52,447 bases of DNA from Oscillospiraceae bacterium (GCA_017555565.1 JAFZGF010000075.1:1-52447), one strand, 5' to 3'; numbered from the stretch's first letter, positions 33,852 to 42,283 are shown. Translations and numbers: made by a program. Notes: generated from the letters alone by a model not told the origin.

Positions 33852-33881
33852 AATCCCCCGCAGCTTAAACTGCGGGGGATT
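33852..33881. terminator. Terminator after DHHW gene (copy 2 of a duplicated hairpin)
   Basis: AATCCCCCGCAG (33852-33863) pairs with CTGCGGGGGATT (33870-33881). It is identical to 31303-31332. On the minus strand it also follows the ridA stop and is backed by an A-run, so it works for both convergent genes. Confidence 0.9.
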
Positions 33882-33891
33882 AGTGTTTGTA

Positions 33892-34245
33892 TTATTCTTT
33901 CATAGCTGCGATGCAGGAAATTTCTACCAGTATGCTTGGGGAAGCCAGCTTTGCTTCAACACATGCTCTTGCAGGTTCGTTGTCTTTTACAACCCATGCA
34001 TCGTATACGCTGTTCATTTCTTTAAACAGTGACATATCTTTGATATACACTGTGTTGGACAGCATATGTTCTTTATCGCTACCATATTTGAGCAAAATTT
34101 CTTCGATTTTTGCCAGTGTTTCGGCTGTCTGTGCCTTGATGTCACCTGCTGGGTTTGAACACACCTGACCTGCAATGTACAGAATACCATTGTGTTCTAC
34201 AACTTTTGAAAATCTGCCGTTGGATTCAAATCTTCTGATTGCCAT
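33892..34245 (-). CDS. ridA: RidA/YjgF-family enamine deaminase
   Basis: The protein has 117 residues. RidA proteins hydrolyse reactive enamines or imines left by PLP enzymes and protect other PLP enzymes. The fold's signatures are visible: NGILYIAGQVCSNPAGD and QTAETLAKIEEIL. The canonical catalytic arginine region near the C-terminus reads PARACVEAKLASPSILVEI, with the Arg and Glu kept. The active site therefore looks intact. AAGGAGA precedes the ATG on the minus strand. It is the last of three leftward genes. Confidence 0.93.
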   Translation of the reverse strand: MAIRRFESNGRFSKVVEHNGILYIAGQVCSNPAGDIKAQTAETLAKIEEILLKYGSDKEHMLSNTVYIKDMSLFKEMNSVYDAWVVKDNEPARACVEAKLASPSILVEISCIAAMKE

Positions 34246-34288
34246 AATTATTCTCCTTTATGTCCAGGGCAGGGACTGCCCGTTTTGT

Positions 34289-34405
34289 TTATTGCTGATC
34301 AAATGAAATATACTGCTGGTCATCTTTCTTGTCGATAAACATCAGCACAGCAGCTACTGCTGCAAACAGCAGGGCAATTTTTGCCAGAATGTTAAAAAAT
34401 TTCAT
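34289..34405 (-). CDS. 38-residue single-helix membrane microprotein
   Basis: On the minus strand, GGAGGG lies six bases before an ATG at 34405 that opens 38 codons ending in TAA. The product starts MKFFNILAKIALLF and has one hydrophobic helix (about 3-23), then a polar tail (DKKDDQQYISFDQQ) that would face outside or the cytoplasm. The frame lies cleanly between the 182-residue gene and ridA, with 16- and 43-bp gaps, as an operon member would. Family not recognised. Confidence 0.65.
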   Translation of the reverse strand: MKFFNILAKIALLFAAVAAVLMFIDKKDDQQYISFDQQ

Positions 34406-34421
34406 AATATCCCTCCGTAGA

Positions 34422-34970
34422 TTAATAGTTGAGAACAAGGAAAACATTCATATTGTTTTCAGCAAGATAATCAACTTTTGTTACATCACCAAACAGCCCG
34501 CTGAAATCTCCATTTTCAAAGGTCTGTGTCATATTCAGTGTGAATATGCTTTTTTCTTCCAGATCAGTATTCCACAGCTGGTTTACCGCAGCCTTGTCCA
34601 CTGTGATTTCACCGCACCAGTAAAAACCCTGCTCGTCATCAGTTTTAAAACAGTTCAGACTGATGCCCTCACCTGTTATTTCCTTTTTGTCATATACAAT
34701 TTTTCCCATGCCGTCATAGCCGTAGTCTATCTGCATAACAGCACCATTTTTGTCAGGGGACAGATTCAGGTATAAATGTATATTGTCTTTTCCTTGTGGA
34801 TGTTCTGTAAAGCAATAGCTGCACAGCACCAGATTGCCGCCATAAACATAGCTTTTCAGATAGCAGAAAACCATATGTTCTTCGACCTGTGCGTTATAGC
34901 TGTTCATTTTGAATGCACTCTGTGTATCCCAAGGAATTATATTCTCAGATTTGTAAATTATATTCCGCAC
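34422..34970 (-). CDS. Unrecognised 182-residue protein
   Basis: The protein has 182 residues, acidic and beta-rich, with no signal peptide or membrane segment. It contains two Cys-Tyr-rich stretches (VFCYLKSYVYGG, LCSYCFTEHP) and the repeated-strand pattern YLNLSPDKNGAVMQIDYG and FYWCGEITV. The look is of a small beta-sandwich such as a carbohydrate-binding domain, but I cannot support a family. The start is a GTG at 34970 with AAGG nine bases upstream. It is the first of a likely three-gene operon with the 38-residue protein and ridA. Confidence 0.7.
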   Translation of the reverse strand: MRNIIYKSENIIPWDTQSAFKMNSYNAQVEEHMVFCYLKSYVYGGNLVLCSYCFTEHPQGKDNIHLYLNLSPDKNGAVMQIDYGYDGMGKIVYDKKEITGEGISLNCFKTDDEQGFYWCGEITVDKAAVNQLWNTDLEEKSIFTLNMTQTFENGDFSGLFGDVTKVDYLAENNMNVFLVLNY

Positions 34971-35004
34971 AAAAAACCGCCTTGATACAATAATTTATAT
35001 ATGT

Positions 35005-35010
35005 ATTATA
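35005..35010 (-). promoter_or_regulatory. Candidate -10 box of the 182-residue/ridA operon
   Basis: A perfect TATAAT on the minus strand (35010-35005) lies about 35 bp before the start. No good -35 box is seen 16-18 bp further upstream. Confidence 0.4.
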
Positions 35011-35135
35011 CCACAACATATGACACAAGTATACAAAAAAGGATTTTTTTAACAAATATTTTATATTTATATATTTTGCTATATTAGTATTATGTAAGGA
35101 TGGTGTAAAGTATATAAATATGTATTAATTGACTA

Positions 35136-35164
35136 TTGAAAAATAGACGGAATGGTGCTACAAT
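35136..35164 (+). promoter_or_regulatory. Promoter of the rnf operon
   Basis: TTGAAA (35136-35141) and TACAAT (35159-35164) are 17 bp apart, 65 bp before rnfC. The preceding 34971-35135 is AT-rich; TTGTTAA occurs once near 35049 on the minus strand as a half Rex-like site only. Confidence 0.65.
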
Positions 35165-35228
35165 GTATATTTGAAAAAGTGACTTTTAAATAAAATTAAA
35201 ATAAAAGTCTTGAAGGAGGATTATATAA

Positions 35229-36542
35229 GTGGCAGTATTTAAAAAACTGGTTCGCAGTGCTGAAGGCGCACATGTGCCTCACTACAAAAACACTGAGAAC
35301 TGTGAAACTGTTAAAATGCCGGTACCAAAAAGAGTGTATGTGTCTATGAGCCAGCACATCGGTGCACCGGCAAAAGCTTGTGTAAAAAAAGGTGATGTAG
35401 TTGCAGTTGGCGACGTTATCGGTACAGCCGGCGGCTTCATTTCAGCACCAGTTCACTCACCAGTTAGCGGTAAGGTTTTCGGTCTTGACGAAATCCGTCT
35501 GTCTAACGGTAAAGCTCAGGTTGTTGTTATTGACACAGACGGTCTGCAGACTGTTTCTGAAAAAGTAAAAGCACCTGAAGTTACAGACCATGCAAGCTTT
35601 GTACAGGCAATCAAAGACAGCGGTCTTGTAGGTCTTGGCGGCGCAGGCTTCCCAACTGGCGTTAAACTTGACCCACAGAACCTTGACGAAGTTGATACTC
35701 TTGTTATCAACGCTGCTGAATGTGAACCATTCATCACAGCAGACTACCGCGAAATGATGGAATGCGGCGAAGATGTTGTTGAAGGTGCAAAACTGGTTAA
35801 ACAGTATCTTAACCTTTCCAAAGTTATCATCGGTATCGAAGCTAACAAACCACAGGCAATCGCTAAAATGACAGAACTGACAAAAGGTCTCGAAGGCTTT
35901 ACTGTTGCAACTCTGCCAAGCGTTTACCCACAGGGTGCAGAAAAAGTTCTTATCGAACAGGCTACAGGCAAAGAAGTACCAAAAGGTGCTCTGCCAGCAG
36001 CAGTAGGTTGCATCGTTATGAACGTTGCATCTGTAGGCTTTGTTGCAAGATATCTGAAAACAGGTATGCCTCTGGTTACAAAGAGAGTTACAGTTGACGG
36101 CGACGCAGTAGCAGAAGCTAAAAACGTTGAAGTTGTAATTGGTACACCAATCAAAGACATCATCGAATTCTGCGGCGGCTACTCACAGGAAGCTGGCAAA
36201 ATCATCTCCGGCGGTCCTATGATGGGTCAGGCTCTCACAGGCGACGATATCCCTGTTGTAAAACAGAACAATGCTTTCCTCGTTTTCGGTAAAGAAAAAG
36301 CAACTCTTCCAAATGCTTCAGCATGTATCCGCTGTGCAAGATGCGTAAGCGCTTGTCCAATGGGCCTTGCTCCAGTTGAAATCGCACTTTCCCTGGAAGT
36401 TAAAGATGTTGAAGAACTTAAAGTTCTCCACACAGACCTCTGTATGGAATGCGGCAGCTGTTCTTTCGTATGTCCAGCTAAACGTCCAGTTGCACAGACA
36501 ATGAAAGAAGCTAAAGATTTTTTAAGAAAGGCAGGTAACTAA
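35229..36542 (+). CDS. rnfC: Rnf complex subunit C (NADH-side)
   Basis: The protein has 437 residues, a membrane-peripheral subunit that carries the NADH-binding domain and FMN. It passes electrons between NAD and the complex. GLVGLGGAGFPTGVKL is the nucleotide-binding signature. Two 4Fe-4S motifs lie near the C-terminus: CIRCARCVSACPMGLAP and CMECGSCSFVCPAKRP. An N-terminal barrel-sandwich domain (about 40-110) is typical. The start is GTG at 35229, nine bases after GGAGGA. The length is close to clostridial RnfC. First gene of the operon; codon use in this operon (GTT, GCT, CTG-rich) suggests strong expression. Confidence 0.97.
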   Translation: MAVFKKLVRSAEGAHVPHYKNTENCETVKMPVPKRVYVSMSQHIGAPAKACVKKGDVVAVGDVIGTAGGFISAPVHSPVSGKVFGLDEIRLSNGKAQVVVIDTDGLQTVSEKVKAPEVTDHASFVQAIKDSGLVGLGGAGFPTGVKLDPQNLDEVDTLVINAAECEPFITADYREMMECGEDVVEGAKLVKQYLNLSKVIIGIEANKPQAIAKMTELTKGLEGFTVATLPSVYPQGAEKVLIEQATGKEVPKGALPAAVGCIVMNVASVGFVARYLKTGMPLVTKRVTVDGDAVAEAKNVEVVIGTPIKDIIEFCGGYSQEAGKIISGGPMMGQALTGDDIPVVKQNNAFLVFGKEKATLPNASACIRCARCVSACPMGLAPVEIALSLEVKDVEELKVLHTDLCMECGSCSFVCPAKRPVAQTMKEAKDFLRKAGN

Positions 36543-36545
36543 TTT

Positions 36546-37481
36546 ATGAAACTTTTAGTATCATCTGCTCCTCATATTACAGGTAAAGACACTACTGCTT
36601 CCCTGATGCGTGACCTTATCATCGCTATGGTTCCAGCACTGGTTGCTTCTACACTGTTCTTTGGTGTTCAGTCTCTTATCCTCACAGCAGTTTCTGTACT
36701 GGCTTGTGTTGCATTTGAATACCTCTACGAAAAAATGCTGAAAAAACCTATCACAGTAGGCGACCTTTCAGCTGCAGTTACAGGCATTCTGCTTGCTTTC
36801 AACTGCCCACCAACACTGCCACTGTGGACAGTAGTTATTGGTGCTTTCTTCGCTATCGTTATCGTTAAACAGCTGTTTGGCGGTCTGGGCTACAACTTTG
36901 CTAACCCAGCTATCGTAGCAAGAATTATCCTTGGCCTTGGTTACACAGGCCTTATGACATCCTGGACATTCCCAGCAACATTCTCTGGTGACGCAGTTGC
37001 TTCTGCTACACCACTTGCAGTTTATGCAGCAGGTGGCGCACCAAACTATATGGATATGTTCATCGGTACAACAGGCGGTGTTCTGGGTGAAACATCTGCT
37101 CTGGCTCTGCTGCTCGGTTTTGTATACCTGGTAGTTAGAAAAGTTATCAGCCCAACAATCCCTGTTACATACGTAGCAACAGTTGCTGTTATGGCAGTTG
37201 TTCTGGGTGTAGACCCTGTTGTTTACGTTCTTGGTGGCGGTCTGCTGCTGGGTGCTATCTTCATGGCTACAGACTATGTAACAAGCCCTTACACAGAAAA
37301 AGGCAAAATCATCTTTGGTATCGGTCTTGGTCTCATCACAGTTATCATCCGTCGTTTCGGTTCTATGACTGAAGGTGTTTCCTACGCTATCCTGCTGATG
37401 AACCTGGTTGTTCCATACATCAACAAAGCTACAAGACAGAAACCACTGGGCGCTCCTAAAGCAGTAAAGGAGGCTAAATAA
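36546..37481 (+). CDS. rnfD: Rnf complex subunit D
   Basis: The protein has 311 residues, an integral membrane subunit with about nine helices related to NqrB. It holds a covalently bound FMN. The flavin threonine is expected in ASATPLAVYAAGG (about 157-169), matching the S/T-x-A-T rule. GYNFANPAIVARI and AIFMATDYVTSPYT are also family features. It starts three bases after rnfC. Confidence 0.96.
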   Translation: MKLLVSSAPHITGKDTTASLMRDLIIAMVPALVASTLFFGVQSLILTAVSVLACVAFEYLYEKMLKKPITVGDLSAAVTGILLAFNCPPTLPLWTVVIGAFFAIVIVKQLFGGLGYNFANPAIVARIILGLGYTGLMTSWTFPATFSGDAVASATPLAVYAAGGAPNYMDMFIGTTGGVLGETSALALLLGFVYLVVRKVISPTIPVTYVATVAVMAVVLGVDPVVYVLGGGLLLGAIFMATDYVTSPYTEKGKIIFGIGLGLITVIIRRFGSMTEGVSYAILLMNLVVPYINKATRQKPLGAPKAVKEAK

Positions 37482-37482
37482 T

Positions 37483-38460
37483 ATGAAAAACAATTCTACA
37501 TGGAATGATCTTCTCAAACCTGTTGTTGTTCTTACAGTTATCTGTGTTGTTGTTTCCGGTCTTCTGGGCCTGACAAACAGCATCACAGCTCCAATCATCG
37601 AAGAAAACGCACGTCTTGCAGCAGACGCAGCTCGTATCGAACTGCTGCCAACAGCTACAGACGGTTTCGACTTCGTTGATGGCGTTGACATGGAAGGCAT
37701 AACAGAAATCTACAAAGCAAGAAACGGTGCTGGTTACACAATCACATCCTTCGGTAAAGGTTACGGCGGCGCTGTAAACTTTATGTTCGCATTTGACAAC
37801 GACGGCAAAATCGTTGATCTGAAAGTTCTTTCACACTCTGAAACAGCTGGTCTCGGTTCAAAAATCGAAAATCCAGAATTCCTTGCTAAATTCAAAGGCA
37901 CAACAAAAGACCTTACAAGCGGCGACATCGATATGATCGGTGGTGCTACAATTTCTTCCAACGCTTCTCTGGATGCTGCAAACGTAGCAAGAAAAGCATT
38001 TAACCAGTATGCTAAAGGCATCGTTGCTGTTGAACTGACACTGGAAGAAAAACTGGGTCTGCTCTACGGCGAAGGCACACCTGCTGCTGTTCTCTCTACA
38101 GACTACGCACACGAAGATGCTGTTGAATTCTACACAACAGAAAAAGGCATCATCGTTGTTACAGAAGGTAAAGGTAACGGTATCATCGGTGACGAACATC
38201 CATCCGGCCTGATGCTGAAAGGTTATGTTGCATTTGATGAAAACGGCGCTGTTGTAAACGTAATGTACGATGCAGCTGCATCCGAAACAAAAGGTCTGGG
38301 TACAAAAGTTGAAGACCCAACATTCATCGCTAACTTCATCGGCATGACAGATGCTGCAGCAGTTGACGGTGTAGACCTTATCGCAAACTGCACATACTCA
38401 TCTATGGGTGCTAAAGAATGTGTAGCTAAAGCTATCACAGTATACAACGCAATCAAGTAA
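37483..38460 (+). CDS. rnfG: Rnf complex subunit G with duplicated FMN-binding domain
   Basis: The protein has 325 residues, against about 190-210 for typical RnfG. One N-terminal membrane helix (about 12-31) leads to two FMN-binding domains. Domain one (about 91-175) has SETAGLGSKIENPEF and MIGGATISS, with the flavin threonine at T156. Domain two (about 215-322) repeats the layout: SETKGLGTKVEDPTF, and LIANCTYSS at the flavin site, keeping a threonine (T304) but losing the GGA before it. The first copy should be the working flavin site. GGAGG precedes the ATG, which follows rnfD by one base. Confidence 0.94.
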   Translation: MKNNSTWNDLLKPVVVLTVICVVVSGLLGLTNSITAPIIEENARLAADAARIELLPTATDGFDFVDGVDMEGITEIYKARNGAGYTITSFGKGYGGAVNFMFAFDNDGKIVDLKVLSHSETAGLGSKIENPEFLAKFKGTTKDLTSGDIDMIGGATISSNASLDAANVARKAFNQYAKGIVAVELTLEEKLGLLYGEGTPAAVLSTDYAHEDAVEFYTTEKGIIVVTEGKGNGIIGDEHPSGLMLKGYVAFDENGAVVNVMYDAAASETKGLGTKVEDPTFIANFIGMTDAAAVDGVDLIANCTYSSMGAKECVAKAITVYNAIK

Positions 38461-38478
38461 GAAAGGAATTTGGAAACA

Positions 38479-39165
38479 ATGGCTAAAAATAATAAATTAG
38501 AATTGGTTACCAGGGGCCTTATTAAAGAAAACCCAGTTCTTAGACTGGTACTTGGTACTTGTCCTACTCTGGCTGTTACAACAATGGCTGTAAACGGTCT
38601 TGGTATGGGCGTTGCTGCTACATTTGTTCTTATCTGTTCAAATATAGTAATTTCTGCTCTCAGAAAAATTATCCCTGATAAAGTTCGTATTCCAGCATTT
38701 ATCACAGTTATCGCTGGTTTCGTAACAGTTGTACAGATGCTTGTAAAAGCATTCCTCCCAGCTCTTGACACAGCTCTGGGCGTTTTCCTCCCACTGATTG
38801 TTGTTAACTGTATCATTCTGGGCCGTGCTGAAGCATTTGCATCCAAAAACAATGTTGTTGACTCTGCTCTCGACGGTCTGGGCATGGGTCTCGGCTTTAC
38901 ACTTACACTTACAATCATGGGTGCAATCCGTGAGTTCCTGGGTTCAGGTGCTGTATTCGGTTTTGCAATTCCAGGTATGGACAAATTTGCTCTTTCCGTT
39001 ATGACAAGCGCACCAGGCGGCTTCCTTATCTTTGGTGTTCTGATGGCTGCAGCTGTTAAACTGGAACTTGCTAACCCATCCAAACTTGGCGATGGCAACG
39101 GCTGTGCTGGCGGTTGTCTGGGCTGTCCATATGCTTGTGGCAAAGAAGAAGGAGGTAACGCATAA
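38479..39165 (+). CDS. rnfE: Rnf complex subunit E with C-terminal four-Cys tail
   Basis: The protein has 228 residues. It has six membrane helices and pairs with RnfA; in recent structures the RnfA/E pair holds a membrane-embedded 2Fe-2S cluster. The conserved cysteines are seen in LGTCPTLAV and VNCIILGRAEAF. After the last helix comes a tail with C209, C213, C216 and C220 (CAGGCLGCPYAC), which I do not associate with the standard subunit. The ATG at 38479 is preferred to the TTG at 38470, since AAGGAA is then well spaced. The stop overlaps the rnfA start by one base. Confidence 0.94.
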   Translation: MAKNNKLELVTRGLIKENPVLRLVLGTCPTLAVTTMAVNGLGMGVAATFVLICSNIVISALRKIIPDKVRIPAFITVIAGFVTVVQMLVKAFLPALDTALGVFLPLIVVNCIILGRAEAFASKNNVVDSALDGLGMGLGFTLTLTIMGAIREFLGSGAVFGFAIPGMDKFALSVMTSAPGGFLIFGVLMAAAVKLELANPSKLGDGNGCAGGCLGCPYACGKEEGGNA

Positions 39166-39761
39166 TGGCAAAACTTGCTTCAATTTTCTTCAGTATGATG
39201 CTCGTAAATAACTATGTTCTGGTTAAATTTATGGGTATCTGTCCATTCCTTGGCGTTTCCAAGAAACTGGACTCTTCCGTTGGTATGTCTGCTGCTGTAA
39301 CATTCGTTATGCTTATGGCTACAGCTGCTACATGGCCAATCTACAACTACCTGCTTATTCCAAACGGTCTGGAATACCTGAGCACAATCGCATTTATCCT
39401 TATCATTGCTGCTCTGGTACAGCTGGTTGAAATCATTCTCAAAAAATACATCCCAGGTCTGTATTCTTCTCTGGGTGTTTACCTGCCACTTATCACAACA
39501 AACTGTGCTATCCTCGGTGTTACACTGCTGAACGTTGAAAGCGGTTACACATTTGTTGAATCAATGGTAGCATCTGCTGGTGCAGGTATCGGCTTCCTTA
39601 TCGCTATGGTTCTCTTCACAGGCGTAAGAAGCACTCTTGAATACGCAAAACCACCAAAATCATTCGAAGGTCTTCCAATCACTCTCGTTGCAGCTTCACT
39701 GGTAGCAGTATCATTTATGGGCTTCGGCGGCATTATTGAAAGTCTCTTCGGTACATTCTAA
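39165..39761 (+). CDS. rnfA: Rnf complex subunit A
   Basis: The protein has 198 residues with six membrane helices, homologous to RnfE and arranged in opposite topology. The cluster-binding cysteines lie in FMGICPFLGVSKKLD and TTNCAILGVTLLN. GGAGG precedes the ATG within the end of rnfE. The length is exactly that of the family. Confidence 0.96.
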   Translation: MAKLASIFFSMMLVNNYVLVKFMGICPFLGVSKKLDSSVGMSAAVTFVMLMATAATWPIYNYLLIPNGLEYLSTIAFILIIAALVQLVEIILKKYIPGLYSSLGVYLPLITTNCAILGVTLLNVESGYTFVESMVASAGAGIGFLIAMVLFTGVRSTLEYAKPPKSFEGLPITLVAASLVAVSFMGFGGIIESLFGTF

Positions 39762-39772
39762 GGAGGTAACAA

Positions 39773-40576
39773 ATGGGTATTACATCAGCTATTATGATTA
39801 TCTCCGGCATCGGTATTATCGCTGCTGTTATGCTGGTTCTTGCTGCTAAATTTATGCACGTTGAAGAAGACGAAAGAATCGGTAAAATCGTTGAATGCCT
39901 GCCAGGCGCTAACTGCGGTGCTTGCGGTTATGCAGGTTGTGCAGACTATGCAAAAGCTATCGTAGAAAAAGATGCAGAAGTTAACCTCTGTATCCCAGGC
40001 GGTGCTGCTGCAGCAGCAGGTGCTGCAAAAGTTATGGGTAAAGTTGCTGGTGCTACAGCTGCTATGAAAGCTGTTGTTGCTTGCCAGGGCTTTGACTGCA
40101 ACACAAACAAAAAATATGAATATCAGGGTGTTACAACATGTGCAGCTGCATCCAAAATGTTCGCAGGTCCATCTGCTTGTGCATTTGGCTGTGTAGGTTT
40201 CGGTGACTGTGTAGCAGCATGTAAATTTGATGCTCTGCAGATCGTTAACGGTGTTGCTCTTGTTAATATGGAAAAATGTACAGGTTGTGGTGCATGTGCA
40301 AAAGCATGTCCAAAATCTATCATCCATATGATTCCAGACGACGTTAACCCAGTTGTTCTTTGCCAGAATACTGACAAAGGCGCACAGACAAGAAAAGTTT
40401 GTTCCACAGGCTGTATCGGCTGTATGAAATGTACAAAATTCTGTCCAACAAATGCTATCAGCGTTTCCAACAACCTGGCTGTTATTGACCAGGATCTGTG
40501 TATCGCATGTATGCAGTGTGCAGATGAATGTCCAGTAAATGCTATCCAGCTGCCAAACCTGAGACTTTACAAATAA
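39773..40576 (+). CDS. rnfB: Rnf complex subunit B (ferredoxin side)
   Basis: The protein has 267 residues and is the subunit that takes electrons from reduced ferredoxin. An N-terminal membrane helix (about 4-25) precedes the Fe-S domain with CLPGANCGACGYAGC. Further cluster motifs are CVGFGDCVAACKF, CTGCGACAKACPK, CIGCMKCTKFCPT and CIACMQCADECPV, so several 4Fe-4S clusters are expected. The last gene of the operon, as in most clostridia; the complex pumps Na+ or H+ coupled to ferredoxin:NAD reaction. AGGAGG lies before the ATG. Confidence 0.97.
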   Translation: MGITSAIMIISGIGIIAAVMLVLAAKFMHVEEDERIGKIVECLPGANCGACGYAGCADYAKAIVEKDAEVNLCIPGGAAAAAGAAKVMGKVAGATAAMKAVVACQGFDCNTNKKYEYQGVTTCAAASKMFAGPSACAFGCVGFGDCVAACKFDALQIVNGVALVNMEKCTGCGACAKACPKSIIHMIPDDVNPVVLCQNTDKGAQTRKVCSTGCIGCMKCTKFCPTNAISVSNNLAVIDQDLCIACMQCADECPVNAIQLPNLRLYK

Positions 40577-40598
40577 TCTTGTAAATAAACAGTATTTA

Positions 40599-40640
40599 AA
40601 CAGACACATCAGTTTCCACTGATGTGTCTGTTATATTTTT
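40599..40640 (+). terminator. Terminator of the rnf operon
   Basis: AACAGACACATCAGT (40599-40613) pairs perfectly with ACTGATGTGTCTGTT (40618-40632), loop TTCC, then ATATTTTT. Confidence 0.92.
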
Positions 40641-40660
40641 ATATTTTGAAAGGAGATATT

Positions 40661-41284
40661 ATGCCAAAAGAAATCGACCCTAAAGAAACCACCCGTGCAT
40701 CGGCCTATGATTTGTGGATGAATGCACCAAATCCTATGGTTACCTTCTTCAAAACACTTGATGTTACAAATCTTGTTAAATTTTCAAAAAAGAAAGGCTT
40801 AAAATTCAATATGCTTATGGATTGGTGCATAGGCAAAGCAGCATCATCAGTGAAAGAATTTTACCTTCTTCCTGTAGGTGATAAACTGATTCAGTATGAT
40901 ACTATAGCTGTGAATACCATAGTGAAAAATAAGAATGGGGAAGTCAACTCCTGCGATATTTTATATACTGATGATTTTGATAAATTCAACAACCATTATC
41001 TTAAATATACAGCACAGGTTGCTGACGCCTGTACAGACATAGATTTGTCTGAAAACAGTATGATTATTGGCACATCGGCTATACTTGATACAGAAATTGA
41101 CGGCGTTGTAGGTATGAACAGCGGTATTTTCAACAATCCTTTTATGTTCTGGGGAAAATATCGCAAAAAGTTTTTAAGATTCTATCTTCCGGTTTCTTTT
41201 CAGTTTCATCATACACATATGGATGGTGCCCACGCAGGACGATTCCTTGAGAATCTGCAGACAGAAATCTATAAATTTAAATAA
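40661..41284 (+). CDS. Chloramphenicol acetyltransferase-like protein
   Basis: The protein has 207 residues with the CAT trimer fold. The catalytic histidine motif is HHTHMDGAHAGRF (H184, D188, matching HHxxxDG of CAT). FNMLMDWCIGKAAS and SCDILYTDDF-type segments also fit. Size is near CAT (about 215). Many clostridial chromosomes carry such homologs with no shown resistance role; the substrate may be another alcohol. The ATG at 40661 follows AAGGAGA; an upstream ATG at 40622 lies within the rnf terminator. Confidence 0.88.
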   Translation: MPKEIDPKETTRASAYDLWMNAPNPMVTFFKTLDVTNLVKFSKKKGLKFNMLMDWCIGKAASSVKEFYLLPVGDKLIQYDTIAVNTIVKNKNGEVNSCDILYTDDFDKFNNHYLKYTAQVADACTDIDLSENSMIIGTSAILDTEIDGVVGMNSGIFNNPFMFWGKYRKKFLRFYLPVSFQFHHTHMDGAHAGRFLENLQTEIYKFK

Positions 41285-41400
41285 AATCATAATATTGTCA
41301 AAAAATTATCAATATTTTTGTTGTTTTATATAATTGTATAAATATAATAAAAATGATAATATATATGTATTGTTATAAAATGCTATACAGGAGAGATATT

Positions 41401-42279
41401 ATGAGCAGAACTAAACTTGTTTTACTTGGTACAGGCACCCCTAATGCCGAAGCACAGGGCAGTGGCCCATCCAGCGCTGTTATCGTTGACAACACAGCAT
41501 ATATCGTTGACTTTGGTGCAGGTGTAGTGCGCCAGGCATCAAAAGCATTCCAGATGGGTATTGATGCACTGAATCCTAAAAATCTGAAAGTAGCATTTTC
41601 CACACATCTTCACTCTGACCATACAACAGGTCTGGCAGACCTTATTTTCACACCTTGGGTTCTTGAAAGGGATGAACCACTGAAAATCTTTGGTCCAAAA
41701 GGTACACAGCATATGGTGGACTGCATCACACAGGCATATGAAATCGACATCGATTTCCGTATCAACGGCTTTGAAAAAGCCAATGGTGTTGGCTACAAAA
41801 CTGAAGTTACAGAAATCACAGAAGGTATCGTTTATAAAGATGACCTTGTAACTGTTGAAGCTTTCACAGCTGTTCACGGTACACTTGAATGCTACAGTTA
41901 CAAATTCACTACACCGGACAAAGTTATCGTTATTTCCGGTGATACCTGCCCAACACAGCTGATGATAGACAAAGCCAAAGGCTGTGATATTCTTCTTCAC
42001 GAAGTTTACTATTCTGCAGGCCTTGCGCAGCGTGAACCAAAATGGCAGAAATACCACAGCGAAGTTCACACAGGTGCATTGGACCTGGCAAAAATGTGCT
42101 GTGAAATCCAGCCAAAACAGTTGGTTACATACCACAGAATCTATCATACAGAAGTTCAGCAGAACAAAATCAACATTATTGCTCATCTCAAAGAAAGAGA
42201 ATATGCAATTCTGGACGAAATCAAGTCTGTATACTCCGGTGCTGCCTGCAACGGCCAGGATCTGGATGTTTTTATCTAA
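41401..42279 (+). CDS. Metallo-beta-lactamase fold hydrolase (RNase Z-like)
   Basis: The protein has 292 residues. The two-metal site HLHSDH is at 69-74, with further ligands in HGTLECYSY and SGDTCPTQ, and a last histidine in LVTYHRIYHT. Its N-terminus, TKLVLLGTGTPN, is shared with RNase Z and related phosphodiesterases/arylsulfatases. It lacks a clear RNase Z exosite, so substrate is open. GGAGAG lies eight bases before the ATG. Preceded by 116 bp of AT-rich sequence in which I see no firm promoter. Confidence 0.9.
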   Translation: MSRTKLVLLGTGTPNAEAQGSGPSSAVIVDNTAYIVDFGAGVVRQASKAFQMGIDALNPKNLKVAFSTHLHSDHTTGLADLIFTPWVLERDEPLKIFGPKGTQHMVDCITQAYEIDIDFRINGFEKANGVGYKTEVTEITEGIVYKDDLVTVEAFTAVHGTLECYSYKFTTPDKVIVISGDTCPTQLMIDKAKGCDILLHEVYYSAGLAQREPKWQKYHSEVHTGALDLAKMCCEIQPKQLVTYHRIYHTEVQQNKINIIAHLKEREYAILDEIKSVYSGAACNGQDLDVFI

Positions 42280-42283
42280 AACC

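Noticed and set aside
35040-35060. Rex operator before the rnf operon
   Set aside because: Only one TTGTTAA half is present; the second half is missing, so I do not call a site.
36768-37700. 310-codon minus-strand frame
   Set aside because: It is antisense to rnfD and rnfG, with Cys/Thr-rich low-quality translation.
38223-39143. 306-codon minus-strand frame
   Set aside because: It lies opposite rnfG and rnfE, which are clear and have ribosome binding sites. The frame is a by-product of biased codon use in these genes.
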